DNA of 64,000 bases from Alphaproteobacteria bacterium (GTDB lineage: Bacteria; Pseudomonadota; Alphaproteobacteria; Rhodospirillales; Rhodospirillaceae). The translations under genes and the position numbers were made by a program. A model generated the notes under the pieces. It searched no databases, was not told the origin of the DNA, and saw nothing but the letters and a program-made list of their open reading frames with translations. Each line of letters begins with the position of its first letter. The stretch's first letter is position 1. Below are positions 26,911 to 36,224 of the stretch, in pieces. Location: the NCBI GenBank assembly GCA_030835385.1, contig JAURPI010000015.1:104839-168838 (forward strand), read 5' to 3'.

Positions 26911-28131
26911 TTATGTTGGGTCGAGCCGGTCGGGATAACCAGCCATAGTCATGCGATACCTGAAATTTACCTCTGGATCAGCAGCGATAGCGCGAAGCAT
27001 CGGTATCTCTGCACGAATACGCTCAGGCCCGGTGCTGTCCATATGCAAGCCGCGTTCGTGGTTTTCAATCAGCTGGGCATCGGTCAAAGGTTTGACCGCC
27101 GCTTCATAGTCCGCGAGGCGTTTTGCCACCAACGCTGAATCTGTCATTTCTGATGGCTCGGGCAGAAACTCAAATAGACGCGCCGCACAACGAATTCCGA
27201 AGTTCATGCCCTGACCGCGTGCCGGGTGAATGGTATGGCAGGCGTCGCCAAGCAGAACCGTCGTACCTTGTGTCCAGCGGTCCGTCTCCCGACGGATGAC
27301 AGGGTAAAACCCGGCCACTTCTGTCTCCATCTCGCCGAGCGCCGGTGCACGCTCGCCCAACAAGGCTTTGCGTTCCTCAGACGTGGTCGCCCTCCAACGG
27401 CCGATGTCTTCTTTGTTGATGGCCATTCCGATTTTCCACTGTCCGCCCATGCGTGGAATCCGGCCGACACTTCCGTTGGGTGACATATAAGAATTGATTT
27501 CATTGCGCGGGTCTTGCAACTCACCGCGCGGACCAAACAACACGACAAACGGTTTTTCGTAGTCGTAGCTATGAACAATCTGGAAATCACAGGCGGCCCG
27601 AATTTTTGATGACCGCCCATCACAGGCGATGGTCATACGAGGTTTTATGCAAACCGCCTCCCCCTCGGGGGTGGTAATGTTAACCTCACTCACTCCACCG
27701 TGGACGTCCGCACCGGTCGCAATATCGCGCGCTGCAACTGGCCGAAACAGAGTGTAGTCGTAATTGCTTTCGTTGATCGCCAGATCCAGGGCTGTGATCG
27801 CAATCAGATCGTGATTGAGCACCACGTAATAAGGATGCGGGATCGGCAGATCATCCATGCTCGAATGCATGATCACATCACCCTCAGGGGTCAGCCACTT
27901 GGCACCCAGACGCTTTTCAGCTCCGGCTGCAAAGAAGGCATCCAGAATGTCCCACTCTGCCAGGGTTTCCACCACACGTGGGCCAAGGTGATCTCCCCGC
28001 GCCGTGTCCAACGGTTGGGTTGACGCCTCGAGGTGAACGACGGAATAGCCGCGGCGACGCAATCCGGCGGCCACAGCAGCCCCGGCAATACCGGCCCCGA
28101 CAATCAGAATATCTGGCTGAAGCGTTTTCAT
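26911..28131 (-). CDS. FAD-dependent monooxygenase (aromatic hydroxylase type)
   Basis: 406-residue flavoprotein of the p-hydroxybenzoate hydroxylase/UbiH class. Seen: GAGIAGAA (residues 12-19) for the FAD ADP part, CDGRSSKIR (DG motif), and LLGDACHTIHPARGQGMNFG (GD motif). Uses NAD(P)H and O2 to hydroxylate an aromatic ring. ATG 28131 overlaps the end of the broken GNAT frame as ATGA, which supports this start over the ATG at 28200. The methyltransferase follows directly. Substrate unknown. Confidence 0.92.
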   Translation of the reverse strand: MKTLQPDILIVGAGIAGAAVAAGLRRRGYSVVHLEASTQPLDTARGDHLGPRVVETLAEWDILDAFFAAGAEKRLGAKWLTPEGDVIMHSSMDDLPIPHPYYVVLNHDLIAITALDLAINESNYDYTLFRPVAARDIATGADVHGGVSEVNITTPEGEAVCIKPRMTIACDGRSSKIRAACDFQIVHSYDYEKPFVVLFGPRGELQDPRNEINSYMSPNGSVGRIPRMGGQWKIGMAINKEDIGRWRATTSEERKALLGERAPALGEMETEVAGFYPVIRRETDRWTQGTTVLLGDACHTIHPARGQGMNFGIRCAARLFEFLPEPSEMTDSALVAKRLADYEAAVKPLTDAQLIENHERGLHMDSTGPERIRAEIPMLRAIAADPEVNFRYRMTMAGYPDRLDPT

Positions 28132-28442
28132 AACCGTTTCACATACACGCATCGGCGTAAGTGGCCAACCGTATGATACGTGAAACGAGCCATCGTCCAT
28201 CCATTCCGCTCATAAAACGCTCAAGTACGGGCGTTAAACGCAGCGGTATAAAGATGGGCGAACCGATACCCGTCGGCCCGGATGCAATCTTCCGCTGCAC
28301 GCGCCAGGGCAGCGCCGGCTCCGTGTGATCGACTGTGTTGGAGCACCCATAAATCCTTGAGCATGGCACCAATGGTATTGGCCACCGGCGACTTTGCTGC
28401 CATCACCGGTAACACGATTTTGCTGTGGCTGCCGGTTGTCAC
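28128..28442 (-). pseudogene. GNAT N-acetyltransferase remnant with in-frame stop
   Basis: The minus-strand frame holds LKDLWVLQHSRSHGAGAAL, HLYTAAFNART, then a TGA at 28221-28223, then continues in frame with AFYERNGWTMAR to a TGA at 28128. The acetyl-CoA loop and the YERxGW end are typical of GNAT proteins, so one mutation splits the C-terminal half. The N-terminal half of a GNAT is not visible upstream. The final TGA overlaps the FAD monooxygenase ATG as in a working operon, so the damage appears recent. Could be a sequence error instead. Confidence 0.6.
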
Positions 28443-28557
28443 ATCAGGACTTTTTGTTGTGCTGGCCTGGCACTATTGGTTCATCATCCCGCTGGTGGGC
28501 ATTTCCATCGGGTTTGTGTGTTTTGCGGCGGGGGCCGGATTAACGCTGATTGGTTAA
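28363..28557 (+). CDS. Possible small membrane protein (64 aa)
   Basis: Open frame on the plus strand, opposite the start of the GNAT remnant. Seen: two hydrophobic spans (about residues 18-37 and 41-62) ending in AGAGLTLIG, with a short Trp-His loop; sequence looks like a genuine two-helix membrane protein. The start codon is uncertain and the first 25 residues are antisense to the GNAT remnant. Its stop is 3 bases before the convergent GST stop. No family recognised. Confidence 0.4.
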   Translation: MAPMVLATGDFAAITGNTILLWLPVVTSGLFVVLAWHYWFIIPLVGISIGFVCFAAGAGLTLIG

Positions 28558-28560
28558 CCT

Positions 28561-29271
28561 CTAAACTCCATCCCATTCTTTCGGCTGTTGGGCGGCGAGA
28601 CCATCAAACAAACCGAGGATGCGGCTAAACCACACGGTCAGCGGATCGTCGTCTTCGAGAAATTTCAGCGGAGAGATGGGGCGCGGCCACAGTAATTGTC
28701 CGGCAATAATGTAATCGGGATACAACGGCGCCTCGCCGGAGAGGAATGGCCGATCTTCCAGGCAAGTGCGCAGCGGGTTTAGACCCGCACGAAATTCTTT
28801 CAACGTGCCTTCCCGGTTTTCGACCATTTGCTCCAAAGTTTTGCCGAAACGTTTCTCGCGGCTTTCCTGGAAGTAAGGTTGATCAGCCGGGTCGAGGCGG
28901 TCGTAGATATCTTTGATGATCACATGCAACAGCGGGAAGCTGATCGCCCGCAGGTTCCAATGCTGAAGGAACTGGCTGAAGCTCCATGCTGAACCATTCA
29001 CGCCACCTTCACCGAAGAGGGACGGCGCATCTGGATAAGTGTCCTCCAGGTAATTGGCGATCACCCAGCTATCGCAAACTTCCTTCCCATCATCCTCAAT
29101 CATCGGGATGGTCTTATGAGATCCATCTCCAATATTGGGGATATCCGTGAATCGCGTGGGCACTGTTTCGAAGGGGAGGCCCTTGTGGGCCAAGGCTAGG
29201 TGCGTCCGCCAGCAATTGCCGGAGAACCGACGACCATCGGCGCTGACAAGATCGTAGAGCTTGATGGTCAT
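28561..29271 (-). CDS. Glutathione S-transferase family protein (LigE/beta-etherase-like)
   Basis: 236 residues. Seen: thioredoxin-fold N-domain MTIKLYDLVSADGRRFSGN with a Ser/Asn active region, KTIPMIEDDGKEVCDSW (conserved cis-Pro after Ile and the Glu/Asp-Ser glutathione contact), IANYLEDTYP, and a helical C-domain. The N-terminal layout resembles the bacterial beta-etherase group (LigE/LigP) that cleaves aryl ethers with glutathione; other roles are possible. Stands alone, divergent from the SlyD gene. Confidence 0.87.
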   Translation of the reverse strand: MTIKLYDLVSADGRRFSGNCWRTHLALAHKGLPFETVPTRFTDIPNIGDGSHKTIPMIEDDGKEVCDSWVIANYLEDTYPDAPSLFGEGGVNGSAWSFSQFLQHWNLRAISFPLLHVIIKDIYDRLDPADQPYFQESREKRFGKTLEQMVENREGTLKEFRAGLNPLRTCLEDRPFLSGEAPLYPDYIIAGQLLWPRPISPLKFLEDDDPLTVWFSRILGLFDGLAAQQPKEWDGV

Positions 29272-29429
29272 GGCACTGGCCCTCTCTGATTGACGTGCTG
29301 TTGGGCGGTGGTCCCGCGTTCCCTTGTACTATACCCCCCTCCCCCTTATGCTGCCGCCGTTTTTCAGGCTAGCCGGTCAGGCTGGCTTTTCCCCTAGCAT
29401 CAGACGCATAGCGTACTGAAAGGCAGACC

Positions 29430-29861
29430 ATGAGCACAGCAAAGGACAGCGATAGCGTCACCTTTCACTACACCGGCACTTTGTCGGACGGCACCCAGTT
29501 CGATTCCTCCATTGGGTCGGACCCGATGGGCGCCACGCTCGGCAGCGCGCAACTCATTCCAGGATTCGAAGCCGCTTTGGTGGGCATGGAAGTTGGCGAG
29601 AGCCGCACGTTCACCGTCACAGCCGACGAAGCTTATGGGGAACGTAAGCCGGATCTGGTGCAGACCTTAGACCTCGATATGTTTCCAGAGGGCGGCGCTA
29701 CTGTCGAAGTAGGTCAGACCTACGAGATGACAACCCACACCGGACAACCATTGCCAGTGACGATTACGGCGATTGACGAGAATGAAGTCATCGTCGATGC
29801 CAACCACCCGCTGGCCGGACAAGACCTGACCTTTGATCTCGAACTTGTTGGAATTGAATAA
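29430..29861 (+). CDS. FKBP-type peptidyl-prolyl isomerase, SlyD-like
   Basis: 143-residue prolyl isomerase/chaperone. Seen: VTFHYTGTLSDGTQFDSS at the start, PGFEAALVGMEVGESRTFTV, and an inserted flap domain (residues 70-120, DLDMFPEGG...) between FKBP strands as in SlyD. The His-rich metal-binding tail of E. coli SlyD is absent. It is followed two bases later by a parvulin-type isomerase, so two folding helpers of different folds are co-expressed. Confidence 0.92.
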   Translation: MSTAKDSDSVTFHYTGTLSDGTQFDSSIGSDPMGATLGSAQLIPGFEAALVGMEVGESRTFTVTADEAYGERKPDLVQTLDLDMFPEGGATVEVGQTYEMTTHTGQPLPVTITAIDENEVIVDANHPLAGQDLTFDLELVGIE

Positions 29862-29862
29862 C

Positions 29863-30678
29863 ATGACCTTTCGCAGACACGCGCTGGCCACTGTTGCCGT
29901 CCTGACCCTGTGTTTCACGGGTGGCGCCCAAGCCCAAACCTCTGACACGGTCGTGGCAGAGTTAAACGGCACACCCATCACCTTTGGAGAAATTGCGGCG
30001 TTCCAACAAACCATTCCTAATGCTGCGGAAATGGAAACAGCATCAATTCTGCCCCGCCTCATCGAGTTTTACATTGATCAAAAATTGATGGGCGCCGCAG
30101 CCAGAGGCCGCGGCCTAGAGAATGACCCGGATGTTCAACTGCAGCTGCAACGGCTGGAAGATGAATTGGTCCGCCAAGCCTATTTGCGTGACGAAATTTC
30201 TGACCGAGTCACCGAGGACCGCATTCGCGAAGACTATGACAAAAAGATGGAGACCTACGTCCAGGATGAGGAAGTAAAAGCACGCCACATTCTGGTCGAG
30301 ACGGAAGACGAAGCGGAGGCGATTCTGCGCGAACTTTCTGACGGTGCGACCTTCGAAGACTTGGCACGAGATCGCTCAACCGGTCCGTCGGGTCCACAAG
30401 GCGGCGACCTTGGGTACTTCACCCGCGGCACCATGGTTCCTGAATTCTCAGAAGCAGCCTTCGCCTTGTCCGCAGGCGACATCACCTCTTCGCCAGTCAA
30501 GACCGATTTCGGGTGGCATTTGATCAAGGTCGAGGACAAACGCATGAAGCCGGCCCCGACCTTTGAGGAAATGCGTGCTGAATTGCGCAACGAATTGTCT
30601 GATGCCGCCGTGCAAGCTGTTCTGACGGAATTGCGTGGCCGGGCGACAATTACGATCACGCCGACCGCCACCGAATAA
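29863..30678 (+). CDS. Exported parvulin-type peptidyl-prolyl isomerase (PpiC-like)
   Basis: 271-residue periplasmic foldase. Seen: signal peptide MTFRRHALATVAVL... cut near AQA (residue 24), an SurA/PrsA-like helical N-domain, then the rotamase domain with KARHILVETEDEAEAIL, GPSGPQGGDLGYFTRG and FALSAGDITSSPVKTDFGWH in order. ATG 29863 lies one base after the SlyD stop, so start and coupling agree. Helps fold secreted or outer-membrane proteins. Confidence 0.93.
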   Translation: MTFRRHALATVAVLTLCFTGGAQAQTSDTVVAELNGTPITFGEIAAFQQTIPNAAEMETASILPRLIEFYIDQKLMGAAARGRGLENDPDVQLQLQRLEDELVRQAYLRDEISDRVTEDRIREDYDKKMETYVQDEEVKARHILVETEDEAEAILRELSDGATFEDLARDRSTGPSGPQGGDLGYFTRGTMVPEFSEAAFALSAGDITSSPVKTDFGWHLIKVEDKRMKPAPTFEEMRAELRNELSDAAVQAVLTELRGRATITITPTATE

Positions 30679-30707
30679 CGACACCCCGTCTTCTCTTCGA
30701 AGGCTTA

Positions 30708-31943
30708 TTACGCTGGCTTTTTGGCCGAGGGCGCGTGATCGGTTTTTGGTTTCTCGAAGTCGAGGCCAAGCAAATACTTGCCGTACGCCATCATGTTCTG
30801 ATCCCAATTCACACCGACCTGGCTGGCCATGACCGACAGGTCACGCCAATGACGTTGCACCGGATTGGTATCAAAAATACCCGTCGCGCCCATGACACGC
30901 ACCAGACGATAGATCGAGCTAGTACATAGCCGCGCCAAGTATGCCCGGTTGCGATTGATGATGACGTTCTCATCGGGAGTCAGTGGGCGGCGTTCATGGC
31001 CTGCGGTGTCCAACATTGTGGTAATGGATTCGAACATCATCCGGGCACAATCCAGTTCCGCCGACGATTCAGAGAGACGCTCCTGCACGGTCGGCTGATC
31101 TGCGACCGTTATCTTGGTCATCGCGCCGACCTTCTTTTTGGTCGCGGCGACATAGGCGTCGAAGGCCCCTTCGGCACAGCCGAGCAACGGTCCAATCATC
31201 CAATTGGTGAAATAGGGCATAAACGGCACATCAAATAGATACGCCTCTGGATTCACCTCTGCCCCGAGCGGATGCATGCCGAAACACTGAGGCGATGTCA
31301 CCACCCAATCGTCTTCCACAAACACATTCTCAAAGCGGAGATCTTTGGACCCGGTGCCGCGCATACCAGCCACATGCCAAGTGTCATCGACCTCCACTGC
31401 GCTTCGCGGCACGGTGGCGCGAAACACATTGGGGTCGGGAGGATCAGGATGGTTTTCGCACGCTCCGGTGACCATCACCCAATCGGCATGATCAATGCCT
31501 GAGCCAAACCGCCACACACCGTTAAGCCGATAGCCGCCGTCTTCTTTAACAATCGTGCCGGTGGTCTGTGCCGACGCCGTGGTAATGATCTTACGCACAC
31601 CGTCACCAAATATTTCATCCTGAATGGGTTTCGATAGGCGAGAGACAATGGCGATGTGACCCCCGACCACACTTATCAACCATCCCGTCGAAGCGCAGGC
31701 CCTGGCGGCGATGCGAGAGGCATGCACGATGGCGGGCCAGTCCAAAGACAAACCACCGTAGCGTTTTGGGGCGAACAGTTGCAGGAGCTCTGCATCGTAA
31801 AGCTCTTCAACGGTTTCCCGCGGTAGTACTCGGTTGGCTTCAGTGTCGGCGGCGCGCGCGCGAAATCCACCCAGCAAGGCTTCGGTTCGAGCTTTGATTT
31901 CCTCTAAGTCTAGCGATGTCTGTGCCGCAGCAGTATCGGGCAT
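30708..31943 (-). CDS. Acyl-CoA dehydrogenase-fold flavin monooxygenase (HsaA-like)
   Basis: 411-residue two-component flavin oxygenase type (HsaA/HpaH-C2/DszC-like) rather than a true acyl-CoA dehydrogenase. Seen: FAPKRYGGLSLDWP, CASTGWLISVVGGH, WRFGSGIDHADWVMV and GMRGTGSKDLRFENVFV in the order of the class, with no acyl-CoA catalytic base region recognisable. It would hydroxylate an aromatic or N/S compound with reduced flavin from a reductase not seen nearby. A paralog is at 58.7 kb. Start ATG 31943 follows AAGGGGAA. It ends a minus-strand run with the broken CMD gene, SDR and MFS genes. Confidence 0.88.
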   Translation of the reverse strand: MPDTAAAQTSLDLEEIKARTEALLGGFRARAADTEANRVLPRETVEELYDAELLQLFAPKRYGGLSLDWPAIVHASRIAARACASTGWLISVVGGHIAIVSRLSKPIQDEIFGDGVRKIITTASAQTTGTIVKEDGGYRLNGVWRFGSGIDHADWVMVTGACENHPDPPDPNVFRATVPRSAVEVDDTWHVAGMRGTGSKDLRFENVFVEDDWVVTSPQCFGMHPLGAEVNPEAYLFDVPFMPYFTNWMIGPLLGCAEGAFDAYVAATKKKVGAMTKITVADQPTVQERLSESSAELDCARMMFESITTMLDTAGHERRPLTPDENVIINRNRAYLARLCTSSIYRLVRVMGATGIFDTNPVQRHWRDLSVMASQVGVNWDQNMMAYGKYLLGLDFEKPKTDHAPSAKKPA

Positions 31944-32016
31944 TGGCGCGGTTCCCCTTTTGAGTCGTCTTATCGATATGACCTTTGAACCATGCTGCAA
32001 GCAAACCCCAGGTGGC

Positions 32017-32433
32017 TCAAGGTTTTTCCGGGGAATCCTCGCTTTTGCCCGCCTGGAGACCAGAGGCCAAAGCGTCTTTAGCCGTGGCAAAATCTGCTAT
32101 GCCTGCAGGCACGCCGAGATAAGCCGTACAATGAAGCAGGACCTCTTTGATTTCCTTTTCCCTACAACCGGTCCTCAAGGCGCCCTGCACATGGAGTCTC
32201 AATTCACGTTGACGGTCTAATGCCGCCAGCAACGCAATATTGAGCAGACTTCTAGTCTTGCGTTCCAGTCCGGGGCCCGCACCCAGCGAGCCCCAAGCTT
32301 ATTCACTGATCATGTCATCAAACTCTTCATCGAACGCCGTCAACCCGCCACGCGTACGATTGACATGATCATCACCAAGCACAGCACGGCGTACGTCTAG
32401 TCCGTCTTCTAGCTTCTTATTGGGTACAATCAT
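32017..32433 (-). pseudogene. Carboxymuconolactone decarboxylase family gene with in-frame stop
   Basis: A full-length frame of 138 codons from ATG 32433 (GGAGA just before it) to 32017, but codon 45 is TAA (32299-32301). Before it: MIVPNKKLEDGLDVRRAVLG; after it: AWGSLGAGPGLERKTRSLLN and LRTGCREKEIKEVLLHCTAY with H-x-x-AYLGVPAG, all standard for the family. Family members usually have Tyr at the stop position (xEYxWG), one base from TAA. Family enzymes decarboxylate gamma-carboxymuconolactone or act as peroxidase-like reductases. Nonsense mutation or sequencing error; a downstream restart would give only the C-terminal half. Confidence 0.85.
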
Positions 32434-32508
32434 TCTCCAGTCTGAAATAGACAGACAGGAGACCGCGTCACGACAGCGACGTCAAATAGGAATAAGAAGC
32501 ATCGCGAG

Positions 32509-33315
32509 TTAGTAACCCGCAGGTGTCATGGGATCGCGCTTAACGAACGGCGATACCAGGACCCGGCCGAGCAACTTAAGTGTGGTCATCCACGCTATGC
32601 GCTTGCCGTGTTTGGTATTACTGAGAACACGAGTAACCAGAAAAGACGTGACGTCTTCAACGGTGTCGCCAATCAGCATAAGGAATTTCTTTTTGCGGCG
32701 CTCTTCTTTCGACAAATCTTTGGTGTCGCCCATACCCAGGTCGGTCATCACGATCCCTGGGTTTAGAAATCCAATTTTAACATTGGTACCCTTCGCCTCT
32801 TTAATGGCACTGGCGGTGAAATAGGTGACCGCCCGTTTGGTTGTGCCGTATAGGGTGATACCGGGGCGGGTCATGCCGTCGGAGCCAAAGCCTTCCATAT
32901 TGTAAATCCAGCCCCCGCCGTCTTGAGCCGTCATCCCAACCGTCGCCACCTGGGTGCCGTGAATGACCCCGGTGATATTGGTTTGAATAATGCGGGGGAA
33001 GTCATCGGGCGGCAGATCAGTGATGTTCTTGTAGCTGTGGATCAATCCGGCGTTGTTGATCCAATAATCAACCTGACCGAACTCAGCGACGGATTTATCC
33101 CAGAGACTTTGTACCTGTGTCAGATCACCGACATCACAGGGGAACCCAACGGCCCGCGCTTCGCTGGAGACATCACCCGCCAAGGTGGTCATGGCCTCAT
33201 CTACGGCACCTTGGCTACGCCCCGAGACAACAACGCTATGACCGCGCTTCAAAAACTCACGGGCCAGACCAAGGCCAATCCCCCGGGTTGAACCGGTGAT
33301 AACCGCCGTCGCCAT
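32509..33315 (-). CDS. SDR family oxidoreductase, NYC1/NOL-like subgroup
   Basis: 268-residue SDR. Seen: TGSTRGIGLGLA cofactor loop at residue 8, NNAGLIHS, and the region before the YxxxK as YNMEGFGSDGMTRPG-x-LYGTTK: Tyr and Lys are kept, but the usual Ser two or three residues after the strand is absent and a Ser sits in GSDG, 11 residues before the Tyr. The same variant appears at 36.2 and 37.2 kb. This arrangement is known from chlorophyll b reductase-like SDRs; here the substrate is unknown. Lies 10 bases downstream of the MFS gene, so likely one operon. Confidence 0.9.
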   Translation of the reverse strand: MATAVITGSTRGIGLGLAREFLKRGHSVVVSGRSQGAVDEAMTTLAGDVSSEARAVGFPCDVGDLTQVQSLWDKSVAEFGQVDYWINNAGLIHSYKNITDLPPDDFPRIIQTNITGVIHGTQVATVGMTAQDGGGWIYNMEGFGSDGMTRPGITLYGTTKRAVTYFTASAIKEAKGTNVKIGFLNPGIVMTDLGMGDTKDLSKEERRKKKFLMLIGDTVEDVTSFLVTRVLSNTKHGKRIAWMTTLKLLGRVLVSPFVKRDPMTPAGY

Positions 33316-33324
33316 GGTCGACCC

Positions 33325-34695
33325 CTAGTCTTTGGCTGCCGCCAAAGCAGCAGCACGAGCTTCACGCATCGCTTTGATTTCGTCGGCCATCATGCCCGGT
33401 GACTTAGATCGAATGACGACTGCGGCCAGGAAGATGACGAAATTCAACGCCCCAACAAAGATGAACGGACCAGTGAGCATCCAGGTATCAAACAGGATGC
33501 CGCCGACGGACGTCGCCACCAGAATCCCGACGGCCCCGGAGCCGCTAAAGAACCCAATCACCGCGCCACGTTCTTTCGCTGGAGCTTCTTGTCCCATCAA
33601 CGCCTGGGACGCGAAGAAGGCACTGATCTGCCCAATGCCCAGCAAACCAAACAAAGGATAGTAAATGGGATTGGTTGGGTCTTCGACGAAGTACATGGAG
33701 GCATAGCCGATGGCCGCAAAGCCCATGCCAAAGACCACAGCAGACACCCGGTTCACTCGGTCAATAATCATCCCCATGATAGGAGACCAGACCAAACCAA
33801 ACAGCTGAGCGATTGCAAAGATGGTGACCCCTGCAATGGCCGCTTCCGCGGGAGTCATCCCTTGCTGGGTTCCGTAGACAGACCCCCAGAGGTTCGTAAA
33901 AGCGCCAATCACGACAAGGTCAGAGCGGGCGACAAATGCTGACGCATAAGCCAATGCAATACGTGGGTTCTTGGCATTGGTAATACCGCTCATGAATTGC
34001 TGCTTGATGGGTAGCTTCTTATCGACTTCGGAGGGCACACCACCTTTAAGGCCCCACTTCAAAATCCAAGCTGAAATCAGCAGCACAATGGCAACGGACC
34101 AGAAAGTATAGAGACCCTGTTGCTTGGCCGTCATGCCCGCAGTCTCAAGAGCGCCAAACATGAGTCGACCAAACACAAGTGCCGTGAAGATAACCCCGAG
34201 GGAATTCATCACACCGGTCCAGGCAATCAACTTTCCGCGCGAATATTCTCGCGGATAGTCCTGGCCGACGATGCCGATCATCCCTGCGGCTGCAGCCGTG
34301 CCAAGTCCATACAACGTACGCGCTACAAAAAGGTCGGTAACGCTATCGGCGTAGGGATAAAGCGCATACCCCATGGCCATAGAAATCATACCGAAACAAA
34401 ACACAGGGCGACGACCAATGCGGTCGGCCATCACACCAAAGGGCGCAGCCAGGGCAATGGTGATAATCTCGTTCCAGAAGGCAAGGGCACCGGTGACACG
34501 ACCCTGCTCGTCTCCCGGCATACTAAGATTGGCATTGAGAACAAACGCCTGCCCGGTATTGATGAATGTCAGGAAGCCAATGGTGGCGAAAGACGCATAC
34601 ATCAACGTCCAGCCGTTCTTGGCACTGATGCCGTCGGCGAGATCGATGCGCACGCCCATCGGTCGGATGTAAGCTTGATGTGTGGTGTCGCTCAT
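33325..34695 (-). CDS. MFS transporter (first of three paralogs)
   Basis: 456-residue 12-helix carrier. Seen: motif A MADRIGRRP after helix 2, DEQGRVTGALAFWNE, and RNPRIALAYASAFVARSDLVV in the central part. The EQG-x-TG-x-LA and the RNPRIALAY blocks are shared with the MFS proteins at 34.7 and 45.1 kb, so the three form one subfamily. Probable uptake or efflux of an organic acid or aromatic. Co-directional with the SDRs at 32.5 and 36.2 kb; gap to the next MFS 45 bases. Confidence 0.92.
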   Translation of the reverse strand: MSDTTHQAYIRPMGVRIDLADGISAKNGWTLMYASFATIGFLTFINTGQAFVLNANLSMPGDEQGRVTGALAFWNEIITIALAAPFGVMADRIGRRPVFCFGMISMAMGYALYPYADSVTDLFVARTLYGLGTAAAAGMIGIVGQDYPREYSRGKLIAWTGVMNSLGVIFTALVFGRLMFGALETAGMTAKQQGLYTFWSVAIVLLISAWILKWGLKGGVPSEVDKKLPIKQQFMSGITNAKNPRIALAYASAFVARSDLVVIGAFTNLWGSVYGTQQGMTPAEAAIAGVTIFAIAQLFGLVWSPIMGMIIDRVNRVSAVVFGMGFAAIGYASMYFVEDPTNPIYYPLFGLLGIGQISAFFASQALMGQEAPAKERGAVIGFFSGSGAVGILVATSVGGILFDTWMLTGPFIFVGALNFVIFLAAVVIRSKSPGMMADEIKAMREARAAALAAAKD

Positions 34696-34739
34696 GAAAA
34701 TCCCCTGCTTCTCTCGTTTACTTAGATACGGCTTTCGTC

Positions 34740-36089
34740 TCAGGCCGGTTCAGAGACATCTGCCGCTTTTTGAACTTTTTTGATCATCAGCCCTGGCGCC
34801 TTGATTCGAACAACGACCGACCACACCAACAACACGGCGTTGGCAATCCCCATCAACACGAAGGGGGCGGCTGGTGCAATTGAATCGAACAGGCGGCCGC
34901 CGACAACGGTTGCGAATAAAATACCCACCGCCCCGCAAATGCCGAACACACCGACAATGGAGCCGCGCTCCTTCTCAGGTGCCTCTTGGCCGATCAATCC
35001 TTGGGAAGAAAACAACGCGCTGATCTGTCCTGCCCCCAATAGAGCAAATGCAGGCCACGCCGCCATATCCAACGGTGAGGAAACAAGTGCCATGGAGAGA
35101 TAGCCTGAGCCTGCAAGAGTCATGGCGACGGCTTGTGCCGTCACACGATTGACCCGATCAATAATAATCCCCATGAACGGCGCCCAGATGATGGCGGCGA
35201 CCTGAGCGATCACAAACATTAGTGTGCCCCGCTCTAAGGCATCCGCCGTCGAAATACCTTGCGCTGTACCAGCGGTAACGCCCCAGAGCGCGACGAAAGT
35301 TCCAACCACGACGAGATCAGCGCGCGCCGCAAATGCGGACCCATAGGCCAACGCAATTCGTGGATTGCGCGCATAACTCAATCCCGCGGTGATTAGGTGA
35401 CGAAGTGGGATACGCTCTTCAACGCGCGCGGCGGGACCGCCTTTGAGTCCGACCTGTAAAATAAGGGCCGAAAAGAGACAAATACTGGCGACAATCCAAA
35501 AGGTATACTGCCCTGCCTCAATGGCCGTCGCTCCGCTGTCTCTAAACATATTGGGCAACCGGCCCAAGACCGATGCAAACACAACAAGTCCAAGCCCGTT
35601 AAGCATGCCTGACGCTGCGATTAGTTTTCCGCGTGACATTTCCTGCGGATAGTCAGCAATGACAGTGCCGATCATCCCACCAACACAGGCCGTCCCCACG
35701 GCATAGAAACAACGATAGATCGTAAGCTCGAATACTGATGACGCGATGGGGTAACAGGCAAAGCCGACCGCCAGCATGAGCACGCCAAAAACAAACACCG
35801 GTCGCCGGCCAATGCGATCGGACAGAATTCCGGCCGGAGCGACCAACACGAGCGTTATGATTTCATGGAAAAATGCCAAGTCACCGGTCAGCGTGCCTTG
35901 CTCATCTGCGGGAACAGCAAGGTGTTCCGTAAGGATATAAGCCTGGAGGACATTGATCAGCGAAATGAAGGCAATGCTTACAAACGACGCGTAGAGAAAA
36001 GCCACACCGTTAAAGCGGCTGATGCCCGGGGCCAGCCATATGGGCCCGAGCTTCTGGCACGATGTATCTGGTTGCATGCAATTCCCCAA
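34740..36089 (-). CDS. MFS transporter (second of three paralogs)
   Basis: 449 residues, 12 helices. Seen: DEQGTLTGDLAFFHE, LSDRIGRRPVFVFG motif A, YARNPRIALAYGSAFAARADLVV, and the C-terminal FSSQGLIGQEAPEKERGSIVG. Sequence and order match the other two paralogs, with a longer N-terminal lead. Tandem with the first copy, so probably a duplication with divergence. Direction of transport unknown. Confidence 0.92.
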   Translation of the reverse strand: MGNCMQPDTSCQKLGPIWLAPGISRFNGVAFLYASFVSIAFISLINVLQAYILTEHLAVPADEQGTLTGDLAFFHEIITLVLVAPAGILSDRIGRRPVFVFGVLMLAVGFACYPIASSVFELTIYRCFYAVGTACVGGMIGTVIADYPQEMSRGKLIAASGMLNGLGLVVFASVLGRLPNMFRDSGATAIEAGQYTFWIVASICLFSALILQVGLKGGPAARVEERIPLRHLITAGLSYARNPRIALAYGSAFAARADLVVVGTFVALWGVTAGTAQGISTADALERGTLMFVIAQVAAIIWAPFMGIIIDRVNRVTAQAVAMTLAGSGYLSMALVSSPLDMAAWPAFALLGAGQISALFSSQGLIGQEAPEKERGSIVGVFGICGAVGILFATVVGGRLFDSIAPAAPFVLMGIANAVLLVWSVVVRIKAPGLMIKKVQKAADVSEPA

Positions 36090-36224
36090 AAACTACTCCG
36101 CGCCGAATTAAGAACTGGTCGCAGCGGCGGCTACCTTAGCCATGGCCCGGGGATCACAGGCCTCGATAAGCCGGCCTGACCGCAATGCGGTTGCGTAACT
36201 GCCGTCCAGCGAGGCAGACCCCAG

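Noticed and set aside
30708..31943. True acyl-CoA dehydrogenase
   Set aside because: Lacks a recognisable acyl-CoA site and has the order of HsaA-like flavin oxygenases.
34120..34725. 201-codon plus-strand open frame
   Set aside because: Antisense to a well-formed MFS gene with 12 helices; high His/Arg content typical of antisense frames.
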